Source of the DNA: LMUY01 sp965199005
GTDB lineage: Bacteria; Pseudomonadota; Alphaproteobacteria; Acetobacterales; Acetobacteraceae
Assembly: GCA_965199005.1 (NCBI GenBank)
Contig: CBDAQK010000004.1
Span: 62,001-126,000 of the forward strand
Direction: 5' to 3'
Length of the DNA: 64,000 nucleotides
A program made the position numbers and the translations under genes. Under the pieces are notes generated by a model, which was given only the letters and a program-made list of their open reading frames with translations, searched no databases and had not been told where the DNA came from. Shown in pieces: positions 1 through 8,426 of the stretch (position 1 is the stretch's first letter; each line of letters opens with the position of its first letter).

Positions 1-2
1 AA

Positions 3-1433
3 ATGTACAGTCCCCTGTCCAGGCGGTCTTTGTTGGTCGGTGCCGCCGCCGCCGCGGCTATGCCGGGGACCACCGGGTTCAAAGCCAGTGCCGCCGAACG
101 TCCGACCCGCATCGCCTTGGCCGCCGAAAGGCGCATCATTGAGGTGAACGGGCGCGCTGCGTCGGTTTTCGGCATTCGCCGTCCGGACGGCTCGCCTGGC
201 ATCATCCTTGACCCCGGTCAGCGGTTTTCCGTGGACCTGGCCAACCGATGCGCCGAGGACACCATCGTGCATTGGCATGGCCAGACGCCGCCGTTCCTGC
301 AAGACGGCGTCGCCGAAACCGGCGGAACGATCCTCAAGCCCGGAACCGTCCAGGCTTACGATTTCGTTCCTCGGCCAGGAACGCATTGGATGCACTCGCA
401 TCACGGCCTGCAGGAGCAGGCGTTGATGGCGGCGCCCTTGATCGTGAGGACATCGGACGACCTGAAGGCCGACGTCCAGGAGGTGACCGTCCTCCTGCAC
501 GACTTCAGCTTCAAGGATCCGGCCGAGTTGCTGGCGAAAGCGGTCGGATCGGCGGGCAGCGCCATGCCGGGTATGGACATGGGGCAGCACGGGAGCAAGC
601 CATCCGGCGCGGGCAACCCGGACCTGAACGACGTGGATTACGATGCCTACCTCGCGAACGACCGCACGCTCGCCGATCCTCTCGTGGTCCGCGCCGCGCC
701 GGGCGGCACGGTCAGGTTGCGGCTCATCAACGGGGCCACGACGACCGCTTTCTGGATCGACACCGGGGAGTTGGAAGGGCGTGTCGTGGCGGTGGACGGC
801 AACCCGGTGCGTTCCGTCACCGGCAATCGGTTCCCCCTTGCCCAAGGGCAGCGTCTGGACGTGCTCATCACCATGCCGGTGGGCGGTGGCGCCCATCCGG
901 TGTTCGCGCAACGCGAGGGCGACCGGAAACGGACCGGCATCATCCTGGCTTCTGCCGGTGGCGTGGTCCGCAAACTCTCCGGCACGGCGGATAAGGCTTG
1001 TTCCCCAGTCGACAATTCACTGGAACAACGGCTGAGGGCCGAGTTTCCCCTTTCCGCCTCGGGCGGCCCGGTCACCCATCGCGTCAGGCTGACTGGAGCG
1101 ATGGTACCCTACGTCTGGTCCCTGGACGACCGAACTTGGGCCGACCACGTGCCGCTGCGCGTCGCCGGGAGCGGCTGCGTCATCCTGGAGATGACGAACG
1201 AAACCAAGATGGCCCACCCCATGCATCTGCACGGTCACCATTTCCAAGTGATCGGGATGGACGGTGTCTCCATGGCCGGAGCGGTTCGCGACACGGTCTT
1301 GGTTCCGGTGAACGGGGTGGTGACCGTCGCTTTCGATGCGGACAATCCCGGACGGTGGCTCTTCCACTGCCACAACCTGTTCCACATGGCCGCCGGTATG
1401 ATGACCGAAGTCGTTTACGACGGCGTCGCATGA
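3..1433 (+). CDS. multicopper oxidase, Tat-exported
   Basis: A 476-residue periplasmic multicopper oxidase, the family that oxidises Cu+ to Cu2+ or organic substrates with reduction of O2. The N-terminus has a twin-arginine signal (SRRSLLVG followed by an Ala-rich core, residues 6-30). All four copper-ligand motifs are visible: HWHG near residue 95, HSHHG near 134, HPMHLHGHHF near 401 and HCHNLFHMAAGM near 453. The last contains the type-1 copper His-Cys-His and a Met axial ligand. A Met-rich insert (residues 186-196, MPGMDMG) resembles the copper-binding loops of CopA/CueO-type oxidases. The start lies at the very edge of the window, so a few upstream codons cannot be excluded. The copper ATPase 118 bp downstream on the same strand supports a copper-detoxification role. 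Confidence 0.9.
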   Translation: MYSPLSRRSLLVGAAAAAAMPGTTGFKASAAERPTRIALAAERRIIEVNGRAASVFGIRRPDGSPGIILDPGQRFSVDLANRCAEDTIVHWHGQTPPFLQDGVAETGGTILKPGTVQAYDFVPRPGTHWMHSHHGLQEQALMAAPLIVRTSDDLKADVQEVTVLLHDFSFKDPAELLAKAVGSAGSAMPGMDMGQHGSKPSGAGNPDLNDVDYDAYLANDRTLADPLVVRAAPGGTVRLRLINGATTTAFWIDTGELEGRVVAVDGNPVRSVTGNRFPLAQGQRLDVLITMPVGGGAHPVFAQREGDRKRTGIILASAGGVVRKLSGTADKACSPVDNSLEQRLRAEFPLSASGGPVTHRVRLTGAMVPYVWSLDDRTWADHVPLRVAGSGCVILEMTNETKMAHPMHLHGHHFQVIGMDGVSMAGAVRDTVLVPVNGVVTVAFDADNPGRWLFHCHNLFHMAAGMMTEVVYDGVA

Positions 1434-1551
1434 TGTTCACGGACAAACCACCCCGCAATCGGGCGTTTTCGCCCCTTGACCTTCCCACAATGGGAATCCC
1501 TATGTCCCGGTTGGGATCGGAAATCCGGCCTTCGGACTGCAGGAGCGCGCC

Positions 1552-4083
1552 ATGAGCGATCACCACGACCACGAGGCCCATGCCCCCGCCAAAGGCGGTT
1601 GCTGCTGTAGCGGTTCGGCTGCGACTCCGAAGGCGACGTCTTCGGTCACCGACCCCGTTTGCGGCATGGAGGTGGATCCGGCCACGTCCAAGCACCGGGT
1701 CGAACACGGCGGCGAGACATACCATTTCTGCTGCGGCGGTTGCCGCTCGAAGTTCGAAGCAGATCCGGAGAAATACCTCAAGGTGGCGTCGGTCGCGACC
1801 GATCCCGTCTGCGGCATGAAGGTGGATCCGGCGACATCGAAGCATCGCTTCGACCGAAACGGGACGACCTATCATTTCTGCTCGGCAGGCTGCCGGACCA
1901 AGTTCGCGGCGGACCCGGAGGCCTACCTGAAGCCCAAGACGGCGACCGCCGAACCGGCGAAGCCCGGCGCCATCTACACCTGTCCCATGCACCCGGAGAT
2001 CCGCCAGGAAGGTCCCGGCAGTTGCCCGATCTGCGGCATGGCGCTCGAACCGGTCGAGGTTTCCGCCGAGGCCACGCCGAACCACGAACTCGCCGACATG
2101 TCGCGCCGTTTCTGGATAGGATTGGGGCTGACCCTCCCGGTGTTCGTCCTGGAGATGGGCGGGCATATTCCGGCGCTTGGGCTGCACGACCTCGTTCCGC
2201 CGATGATCTCCACCTGGGTCCAGTTTGTCTTGTCGACGCCGGTGGTCCTCTGGGCCGGGCTGCCGTTCTTCCAGCGTGGCTGGGCATCGGTTCGCTCGGG
2301 CCACCTCAACATGTTCACGCTCATCGCCTTGGGGACGGGGGCGGCCTACCTCTACAGTCTCGTGGCCACCTTCGCGCCCGGCGTCTTCCCGTCCGGATTC
2401 CGCATGATGGACGGCGCAGTGGGGGTCTACTACGAGGCCGCCGCGGTCATTACCGTGTTGGTCCTCCTCGGCCAGATGTTGGAACTGCGCGCGCGTGACC
2501 AGACCGGCGGCGCCATCCGCGCGCTGCTGAACCTCGCACCCAAGACGGCCCACCGCCTGCGCGACGGCTCGGACGACGAGGAAATCGGCATCGATCAGGT
2601 GCAGGTCGGCGATCGGTTCCGCGTGCGCCCCGGCGACGGGGTGCCGGTGGATGGCGAAGTGCTCGACGGAAATGGCGCCGTCGACGAGTCCATGGTGACG
2701 GGCGAGTCCATGCCGTCCGCCAAAGGCCCGGGCGACAAGGTCATCGGAGGCACCGTGAACGGCACCGGCTCGTTGGTCGTCCGGGCCGATGTGGTCGGTT
2801 CGGGCGGTATGCTGGCCCGCATCGTTTCGATGGTCGCCGAGGCGCAACGCAGCCGGGCGCCCATTCAGCGCATGGCTGACACGGTGGCGGGCTACTTCGT
2901 CCCAACCGTCCTTGGGGTCGCGGCTGCCGCCTTTGCCGCCTGGGCTATTTGGGGACCGGCTCCCTCGCTCGCGTACGCGCTGATTGCCGCCGTGTCGGTC
3001 GTCATCATCGCTTGCCCGTGCGCGCTCGGGCTGGCCACGCCGATGTCCATCATGGTCGCCGTCGGAAAGGGCGCCGGAATGGGCGTGCTCATCAAATCGG
3101 CCGAGTCCCTGGAGCGCATGGAGAAGGTCGACACGCTCGTCGTCGACAAGACCGGCACCCTGACCGAAGGCAAGCCCAAGGTGACCGGTGTCCATCCGGC
3201 GGCAGGATTCGACGAGGCCGACCTGCTGCGTCTGGCCGCCAGCTTGGAACGATCGAGCGAGCATCCCCTGGCGGCGGCCATCGTCGGCGCCGCCAAGGAG
3301 AAGGGCGTCGAGGTGTTGGAGCCGTCCGAGTTCGCCTCCGAAACCGGCAAGGGAGTGTCCGGCAAGGTGCACGGCCGAGCCGTTTCTCTGGGAAACGCAA
3401 AGCTCATGGCCGACCTCGGGGTCGAACTCGGCGACCTCAAGGCGAAGGCCGACGAGCTTCGCGGTTCCGGCGTCACGGCCCTGTTCGTCGCCGTCGACGG
3501 CAAGCCGGGCGGCGTCATCGCAATCGCGGACCCCATCAAGGAGTCGACGCGCGCGGCGCTGGACAGCCTGCGGTCGGACGGTATCCACGTCGTGATGCTG
3601 ACCGGCGACAACCGGAAGACGGCCGAGGCGGTCGCCCGGCAACTCGGCATCGACGACGTCCAGGCCGATGTGCTGCCGGAGGACAAGAATCGCATCGTCC
3701 GCAAGCTGCGCGCGTCCGGCAAGGTGGTCGCGATGGCCGGGGATGGTGTGAACGATGCGCCCGCGCTGGCCGAAGCGGACGTGGGCATAGCCATGGGAAC
3801 GGGGACCGAAGTCGCCATCCAGAGCGCCGGTGTCACCTTGGTGAAGGGCGACCTCGCCGGTATCGCCCGCGCCCGCGCGCTCAGCCGGGCCACGATGCGC
3901 AACATCCGCCAGAACCTCGTGTTCGCCTTCGCCTACAACGCTATCGGCATTCCGGTCGCGGCGGGCGTGCTCTACCCGGTCTTCGGCATCCTGCTCAGCC
4001 CTGTCGTAGCCGCGTTGGCCATGTCGCTGAGTTCGGTGTCGGTTATCGGCAACGCGTTGCGGCTGCGATCAGCGAAGCTGTGA
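1552..4083 (+). CDS. copA: Cu+-exporting P1B-type ATPase with two YHS domains
   Basis: An 843-residue inner-membrane heavy-metal ATPase. The N-terminus has a His/Cys-rich leader, two tandem YHS domains (residues about 38-78 and 84-124, each starting DPVCGM) and a heavy-metal-binding zinc-ribbon-like domain (YTCPMHPEI...CPICGM, about 140-168). The core has the TGES actuator loop, the CPC ion-binding motif (ACPCALGLATP), DKTGT phosphorylation site, SEHPLA nucleotide-binding motif and GDGVNDAPAL hinge. FAYN and MSLSS in the last helices are the Cu+ (P1B-1) signature. A Shine-Dalgarno (GGAG) precedes the ATG. Domain content makes Cu+/Ag+ export the strongest reading. The double YHS arrangement is less common than an HMA domain. 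Confidence 0.92.
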   Translation: MSDHHDHEAHAPAKGGCCCSGSAATPKATSSVTDPVCGMEVDPATSKHRVEHGGETYHFCCGGCRSKFEADPEKYLKVASVATDPVCGMKVDPATSKHRFDRNGTTYHFCSAGCRTKFAADPEAYLKPKTATAEPAKPGAIYTCPMHPEIRQEGPGSCPICGMALEPVEVSAEATPNHELADMSRRFWIGLGLTLPVFVLEMGGHIPALGLHDLVPPMISTWVQFVLSTPVVLWAGLPFFQRGWASVRSGHLNMFTLIALGTGAAYLYSLVATFAPGVFPSGFRMMDGAVGVYYEAAAVITVLVLLGQMLELRARDQTGGAIRALLNLAPKTAHRLRDGSDDEEIGIDQVQVGDRFRVRPGDGVPVDGEVLDGNGAVDESMVTGESMPSAKGPGDKVIGGTVNGTGSLVVRADVVGSGGMLARIVSMVAEAQRSRAPIQRMADTVAGYFVPTVLGVAAAAFAAWAIWGPAPSLAYALIAAVSVVIIACPCALGLATPMSIMVAVGKGAGMGVLIKSAESLERMEKVDTLVVDKTGTLTEGKPKVTGVHPAAGFDEADLLRLAASLERSSEHPLAAAIVGAAKEKGVEVLEPSEFASETGKGVSGKVHGRAVSLGNAKLMADLGVELGDLKAKADELRGSGVTALFVAVDGKPGGVIAIADPIKESTRAALDSLRSDGIHVVMLTGDNRKTAEAVARQLGIDDVQADVLPEDKNRIVRKLRASGKVVAMAGDGVNDAPALAEADVGIAMGTGTEVAIQSAGVTLVKGDLAGIARARALSRATMRNIRQNLVFAFAYNAIGIPVAAGVLYPVFGILLSPVVAALAMSLSSVSVIGNALRLRSAKL

Positions 4084-4101
4084 GACTTCGAAAGTCACGG
4101 T

Positions 4102-4126
4102 GGCGCCGTGTTCCGAGCACGGCGCC
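4102..4126 (+). terminator. 9-bp stem-loop after the copper ATPase
   Basis: GGCGCCGTG and CACGGCGCC form a perfect 9-bp GC-rich stem around a 7-nt loop, 18 nt after the ATPase stop. No T tract follows, so it may be a transcript-stabilising hairpin or a Rho-dependent site. The rest of the interval to 4359 holds no convincing gene. Confidence 0.4.
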
Positions 4127-4359
4127 ATCGCGGATGGGTTTGCCTCCAGCGACTACCGAAAGGATGCCCTCCGGGACGGAAGACGTGTTGGAAATCCGAT
4201 CGGCCTGCATCGACGCAGCCCACCGAGCTTGGTAGCCGAGGTCGATCTGCATCTCTCTTGGTGTCGCCAGTTTGCGCAGGCACAACGTCGCGGTCCGCGT
4301 CAGGTCTGTTCAATCCGACAATCGGTCACTCGTCGAGCCGACATCCGTTGGGCCGTTGG

Positions 4360-6204
4360 CTACTTTTTCGTGGTTCGGGCAGGTGCGACTGGCGGCATCT
4401 CGGCAGGAAGCCCGAGCGTCCGGCCCGGATACCCGGCGGCGTCAAAGTAGCGGGTTGTTCCGACGGTTTGCGTCAGGACCACCGTGACGTTTCCTGCGGT
4501 ATCCGGTGCGGAACGAACGGCCGCCGAGCGGGCCTGCGGCATGGCACCGTTCGGCATTGCCTCTGTTAGCGTCCGGCCCATGAGCGTGCCCTTGTTGGCG
4601 ATCTTCAGGCCCAGCAGGCTGGCCACGGTCTTGCCGATGTCCGCGTTGCTGGCGGGCGCCGCGTCGACGAAGCCCGTCCGGAAGCTCGGCCCGGCTGCGC
4701 CCATGATGTTGCGCGTGTCAGCGCGCGAGAAGCTGCCGTGCATGCCTTGGCCTTGCTGCAGGCCGGTGTCGGCAATCTCCACGCCGCAGGTAGTCGGGTC
4801 GGCGCACCCCAGGGAGAAGCTGCGGAAGTTCACGGCAATGGCGGGCATGGGAGTCACGGCGGTCCCATTCAGCGCGATGGCTGACAGGGGCAAGGTGCCC
4901 GGGATGCTGCCCAGGCTGTCGGCGACGAACAGGCCGCTGACGTAATCCTGCTTGGACAGTGCCGCGACGACCTTGGCAGCGAGCGCCTTGTCGCCGTTCG
5001 GCAGGTAGACGAGGTCCGAGCCACCGTTGGCCGCGATGACGATGTCCGGTTTGGCCGGGTCGCTGCCGATCAGGCCATTGCCCTTGCTCGGGAATTCGCC
5101 TGCTGCGAGTTGCGCGCTCTTGGCGTCCGGATCGTACAGGGTCATGCCCAAATCGTGGGCCAGGTCGACGGCCAGGAAGCCGGGCGGCACCTGCTTGGCC
5201 GTGACTCCGGTGAAGGTCTGGCTCGCGGACCAACTCGTGGCGCTCTCCTTGGAGATGGTCGAGAAGCCATGGTCGGAGGTCAGGATGACGTCGGTGTCGG
5301 CGTCCAATCCCTGAGCCTTCAGCCCCGCCAGCAATTTGCCCAGGTCGTCGTCGACGTTCTTGATGGCCGCCAACGAGGTCGGCCCGTTGATGCCCGGCAT
5401 CAAGCGTCCGAGGCTGTCGCCCTGATTGTGCTGCGTCCCGTCCGGATCCCGCGACCAGAAAACCATGGCGAACGGCTTGCCGCCCTCTTTGAACATCGGC
5501 ATCACGGCGCCGGTGGCGGCGTCGGCAAACCAGTTCTGCTGCTCGACATTGGCCGCCAGGGTTCCGGCCGTCACGTTGTTGCCGGACTGGCCGTTCGCGC
5601 CGCGGGTCGGGGCCTGCGCCGCGAGGTGGGCCACATCCAGCCGTTGCTTCACCACGTCCGAAAGCGGGATGCCACCGGGGCGTCCCGTCATGTCGTCCAT
5701 CACCACCGTTTGCGTGCCGGTGCGGTCGGTGTGGTCGAATATCAGGGCGGGGCCAAGCTTGCCGATGGTGGCAGTGGCGAACCCCGCCGTGCGCGCTGCC
5801 TTTAGGATGGTCTCCTCGTCCAGGTAGTCGCCGGAGAAATGCTCGTCCACGTCACCCAGCACAGGATCGCTCTCCAGGAACGGCGTCAGGCTGTCTCCCG
5901 CGCCCGGGACCTGGAACCCGGTGTAGATCGTGTTGCTGAAGTCGCCGGTGTCCCCGAGCATGTGCCCGGTGGCCATCGCCGAGGCGTTCGCCGTCGTGAA
6001 GGTCGGGAACAGGGAATGCGTGTTGGTGAAGCGGATGCCGCGGTTCATCAACGCCGTCATGTTCGGCGCGGTGCGTTCGTTCACCATTCCCGGTCGCAAG
6101 CCGTCGGCTACGAAGAGCAGGACGTTGTGGGGTCGGGCGACCGCCGCCGAGGGAAGGGCCGATAAGCCAACGGCGGCGACGGTGGAGAGCAGGGCGAAGC
6201 GCAT
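4360..6204 (-). CDS. secreted alkaline phosphatase-superfamily (phosphodiesterase/nucleotide pyrophosphatase-like) protein
   Basis: A 614-residue protein of the alkaline phosphatase superfamily. It begins with a Sec signal peptide (MRFALLSTVAAVGLSALPSAAVA). The first metal site is visible in LLFVADGLRP, and the nucleophile is probably the Thr in FPTFTTANASAMATGHM. Later metal ligands are likely the Asp/His in WSRDPDGTQHNQGD and the TSDHGFS motif. This layout is that of type I phosphodiesterase/nucleotide pyrophosphatase enzymes. The ATG at 6204 is chosen because it puts the signal peptide at the N-terminus; the frame stays open further upstream. The gene diverges from the fluoride operon and shows no evident link to it. 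The substrate cannot be inferred. Confidence 0.85.
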   Translation of the reverse strand: MRFALLSTVAAVGLSALPSAAVARPHNVLLFVADGLRPGMVNERTAPNMTALMNRGIRFTNTHSLFPTFTTANASAMATGHMLGDTGDFSNTIYTGFQVPGAGDSLTPFLESDPVLGDVDEHFSGDYLDEETILKAARTAGFATATIGKLGPALIFDHTDRTGTQTVVMDDMTGRPGGIPLSDVVKQRLDVAHLAAQAPTRGANGQSGNNVTAGTLAANVEQQNWFADAATGAVMPMFKEGGKPFAMVFWSRDPDGTQHNQGDSLGRLMPGINGPTSLAAIKNVDDDLGKLLAGLKAQGLDADTDVILTSDHGFSTISKESATSWSASQTFTGVTAKQVPPGFLAVDLAHDLGMTLYDPDAKSAQLAAGEFPSKGNGLIGSDPAKPDIVIAANGGSDLVYLPNGDKALAAKVVAALSKQDYVSGLFVADSLGSIPGTLPLSAIALNGTAVTPMPAIAVNFRSFSLGCADPTTCGVEIADTGLQQGQGMHGSFSRADTRNIMGAAGPSFRTGFVDAAPASNADIGKTVASLLGLKIANKGTLMGRTLTEAMPNGAMPQARSAAVRSAPDTAGNVTVVLTQTVGTTRYFDAAGYPGRTLGLPAEMPPVAPARTTKK

Positions 6205-6377
6205 GCGGTAATCCCAACGAGAACGGCACGGCCCTAGCAGATACGTCCGCCGGTCGACGTTGCAGTTCGATGACAGTTGAGCGTCGCTGCGGGTGTGCTT
6301 GTCGTTCGGTCGGCGGCAGGTCCGAGCAGAGCACTCGGACCGCATTGTTGACCTATCTAGTGGCCCATGCCATTTTG

Positions 6378-6452
6378 GCGATGGCAATGGACTCTGCCTG
6401 ACCAGCGATGGTCGAACCGCTCGCCGAAAGTCGGGCTGATGATTCCTACTCC
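6378..6452 (+). promoter_or_regulatory. fluoride riboswitch (crcB motif)
   Basis: The sequence fits the conserved blocks of the fluoride-sensing crcB motif in order: GGCAATGGACTCTGCC at 6383-6398 (consensus like GGCGAUGG..UUCGCC), then AACCGCT at 6415, then GCTGATGATTCCTAC at 6435-6449. The first block closes with a GGCA/TGCC stem. A small extra segment lies between the first and second blocks. Its position, upstream of a CLC-F and a CrcB gene on the same strand, is exactly where this riboswitch occurs. Fluoride binding is expected to favour read-through into the operon. Confidence 0.9.
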
Positions 6453-6481
6453 ACAGGCTTGTGCGAGGAGGAGTCCGTTTT
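6441..6481 (+). terminator. intrinsic terminator of the fluoride riboswitch
   Basis: GATTCCT (6441-6447) can pair with AGGAGTC (6469-6475), with an inner CACA/TGTG hairpin, and the stem is followed by CGTTTT. The 5' arm overlaps the conserved 3' end of the riboswitch aptamer, so aptamer and terminator are mutually exclusive. This is the expected expression platform for transcriptional control by fluoride. Confidence 0.75.
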
Positions 6482-6562
6482 GCGTCCAGTAATGCCATAT
6501 CGCGTGCATATCGAGTTGGCGTCCGCAGTGCCTTCGGCGTTCGCCTGCAGTCGGGTGAAATC

Positions 6563-8425
6563 ATGACCATGCCCGGCTTCCTCATGGACCGGGTTCGCCA
6601 TGCCGCGATTTCGGTGAAGTGGGCCGCCTTGGTCGTCCCCATGGCGGCGGTGGTCGGAACGCTGTGCGCTGCCTTCCTGTGGGCACTCGACCGGGTGACC
6701 GAAACTCGCATCGCCCATCCGGCTCTGCTATTCGGCTTGCCGGTCGCGGGTGCGGCAATCGGATTGGTTTATCACTGGGTCGGCCGTTCCGCCGAGGGTG
6801 GGAACAACCTGATCGTGGAGCAGATCCACGAGCCGGGCGGCGGCGTACCGCTGCGCATGGCACCGCTAATCGTCGTCTCGACGGTGATCACCCATCTTTT
6901 CGGCGGCTCAGTCGGACGTGAGGGCACGGCCGTGCAACTCGGCGGCAGCATCGCCAGCGCCTTCGGCAGATTCGCCCTGCTCGAACCGCATGATACCCGC
7001 ATCTTGCTCATGGCCGGTATCGCTGCAGGGTTCGGCGCCGTGTTCGGCACCCCGGTGGCTGGAGCGGTGTTCGCCCTGGAGGTGCTCACCATCGGACGGA
7101 TCGAATACGCCGCCTTGGTGCCCGCCATCCTCGCCGCCATCGTGGGCGATTGGACCTGCCATAGCTGGGGAATCCACCACGTCGCCTACCACATCGCCTT
7201 CGGCGGTTACCCGGATGCGGCGGGGACGCCGTTCCACATCGACGGATTGCTTCTCGCCAAGGTGGGCATCGCCGGGGTGGCGTTCGGGTTGGCGGGACTG
7301 TTGTTCTCGGAGGCGTCGCACTCCGTCGGCGCGATCTTCAAGAAGCTCTGTCCGATCGCCTACTTGCGTCCGGTCATCGGCGGATTGCTGATCATCGGCC
7401 TCGTCTACGCCCTCGGCACGCGCGAATATCTGGGCCTCGGGGTGACGTCGTTCAACGCGACGGACGCGTCCATCGTCGGCTTCTTCGGTCCAGTCCATCA
7501 CGTCTGGGCATGGGCCTGGAAGATTGTGTTCACGGTCCTGTCGCTCGCGACCGGCTTCAAGGGCGGCGAGGTCACGCCGCTGTTCTTTATCGGCGCCGGA
7601 CTAGGCAACTCCATCGCGGGATTCCTGAACGCCCCGCTCGACCTGTTCGCAGCGCTCGGGTTCGTCGCCATCTTCGCCGGGGCGTCGAACACGCCGCTGG
7701 CCTGCACCATCATGGGTATCGAACTCTTCGGCGCGGAGCACACGGTTTACATCGCGGTCGCCTGCTTCGTGGCCTACCTGTGCAGCGGTCACTCCGGCAT
7801 CTACCTGTCGCAGAAGATCGGCATCCCGAAGACATCGAACGGCCTGCTGCCGCCGGATGTTTCACTGCGGCACGCCCGCGAATCCCGGCCGAACCATCTG
7901 CATCACGCCATCTACCGCCTGAGCGATCGCCCTCGCTGGGTGACGAAGCAACCAACCATCACCCAGGAGACTGCATTGCCGACGAACGATGTCCACCACG
8001 TCACCCAAACCGAGATCGGGATGGTCCGCATCTACGTGAAGCCCAAGGATCGCTTCCGGAAGGCCGGAACCGGAGGATTGAAGGCCGCCTTCACCGGGCG
8101 ACCGCTCTACCAGGAGCTTGTCCAGCAGGCCAAGCGGGCCGGGTTGGTCAACGCGGTGGCCCACCACACCCACTACGGCTTCAGCAACCACGGGCAGGTG
8201 CGGCAACACGAGACGGAGGGTCTCAACATCGACCTGACCATGTGCGTGGAACTGGTGGCCCCACGGGCGCAGCTTGAAGCCTTCTGCAGGCAGCACGGCG
8301 ACCTGCTGAAGGACAAGGTCATCGTCTACAAGCATCTCGAACACTGGAAGATCGGCGCGGGACCGAGCCTCCTGGAGGCCGAGCAAGTGGACGATGCCGA
8401 CGAACTCAGCGGCGCCGCCGATTAG
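6563..8425 (+). CDS. CLC-F fluoride/proton antiporter fused to a DUF190 domain
   Basis: A 620-residue fusion. Residues about 10-440 are a CLC-family membrane antiporter with the GREGTAVQ motif near residue 118. In place of the chloride-channel GSGIP motif it has GGNNLI near residue 79, the substitution typical of fluoride-specific CLC-F proteins. Residues from about 476 form a soluble domain (EIGMVRIYVKPKDRF...HHTHYGFSNHG...VIVYKHLEHWKIG) of the DUF190 family, which is usually a separate small gene beside crcB. The ATG at 6563 is taken because it directly precedes the first hydrophobic segment; the frame is open back to the terminator. It is the first gene of the riboswitch operon, exporting F- from the cytoplasm. 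Confidence 0.87.
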   Translation: MTMPGFLMDRVRHAAISVKWAALVVPMAAVVGTLCAAFLWALDRVTETRIAHPALLFGLPVAGAAIGLVYHWVGRSAEGGNNLIVEQIHEPGGGVPLRMAPLIVVSTVITHLFGGSVGREGTAVQLGGSIASAFGRFALLEPHDTRILLMAGIAAGFGAVFGTPVAGAVFALEVLTIGRIEYAALVPAILAAIVGDWTCHSWGIHHVAYHIAFGGYPDAAGTPFHIDGLLLAKVGIAGVAFGLAGLLFSEASHSVGAIFKKLCPIAYLRPVIGGLLIIGLVYALGTREYLGLGVTSFNATDASIVGFFGPVHHVWAWAWKIVFTVLSLATGFKGGEVTPLFFIGAGLGNSIAGFLNAPLDLFAALGFVAIFAGASNTPLACTIMGIELFGAEHTVYIAVACFVAYLCSGHSGIYLSQKIGIPKTSNGLLPPDVSLRHARESRPNHLHHAIYRLSDRPRWVTKQPTITQETALPTNDVHHVTQTEIGMVRIYVKPKDRFRKAGTGGLKAAFTGRPLYQELVQQAKRAGLVNAVAHHTHYGFSNHGQVRQHETEGLNIDLTMCVELVAPRAQLEAFCRQHGDLLKDKVIVYKHLEHWKIGAGPSLLEAEQVDDADELSGAAD

Positions 8426-8426
8426 C

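Noticed and set aside
1180..3642. 820-codon open frame on the minus strand opposite the copper ATPase
   Set aside because: It is antisense to a complete P1B ATPase with all motifs, has no recognisable domain, and its His/Arg/Gly-rich composition is that of a GC-rich shadow frame.
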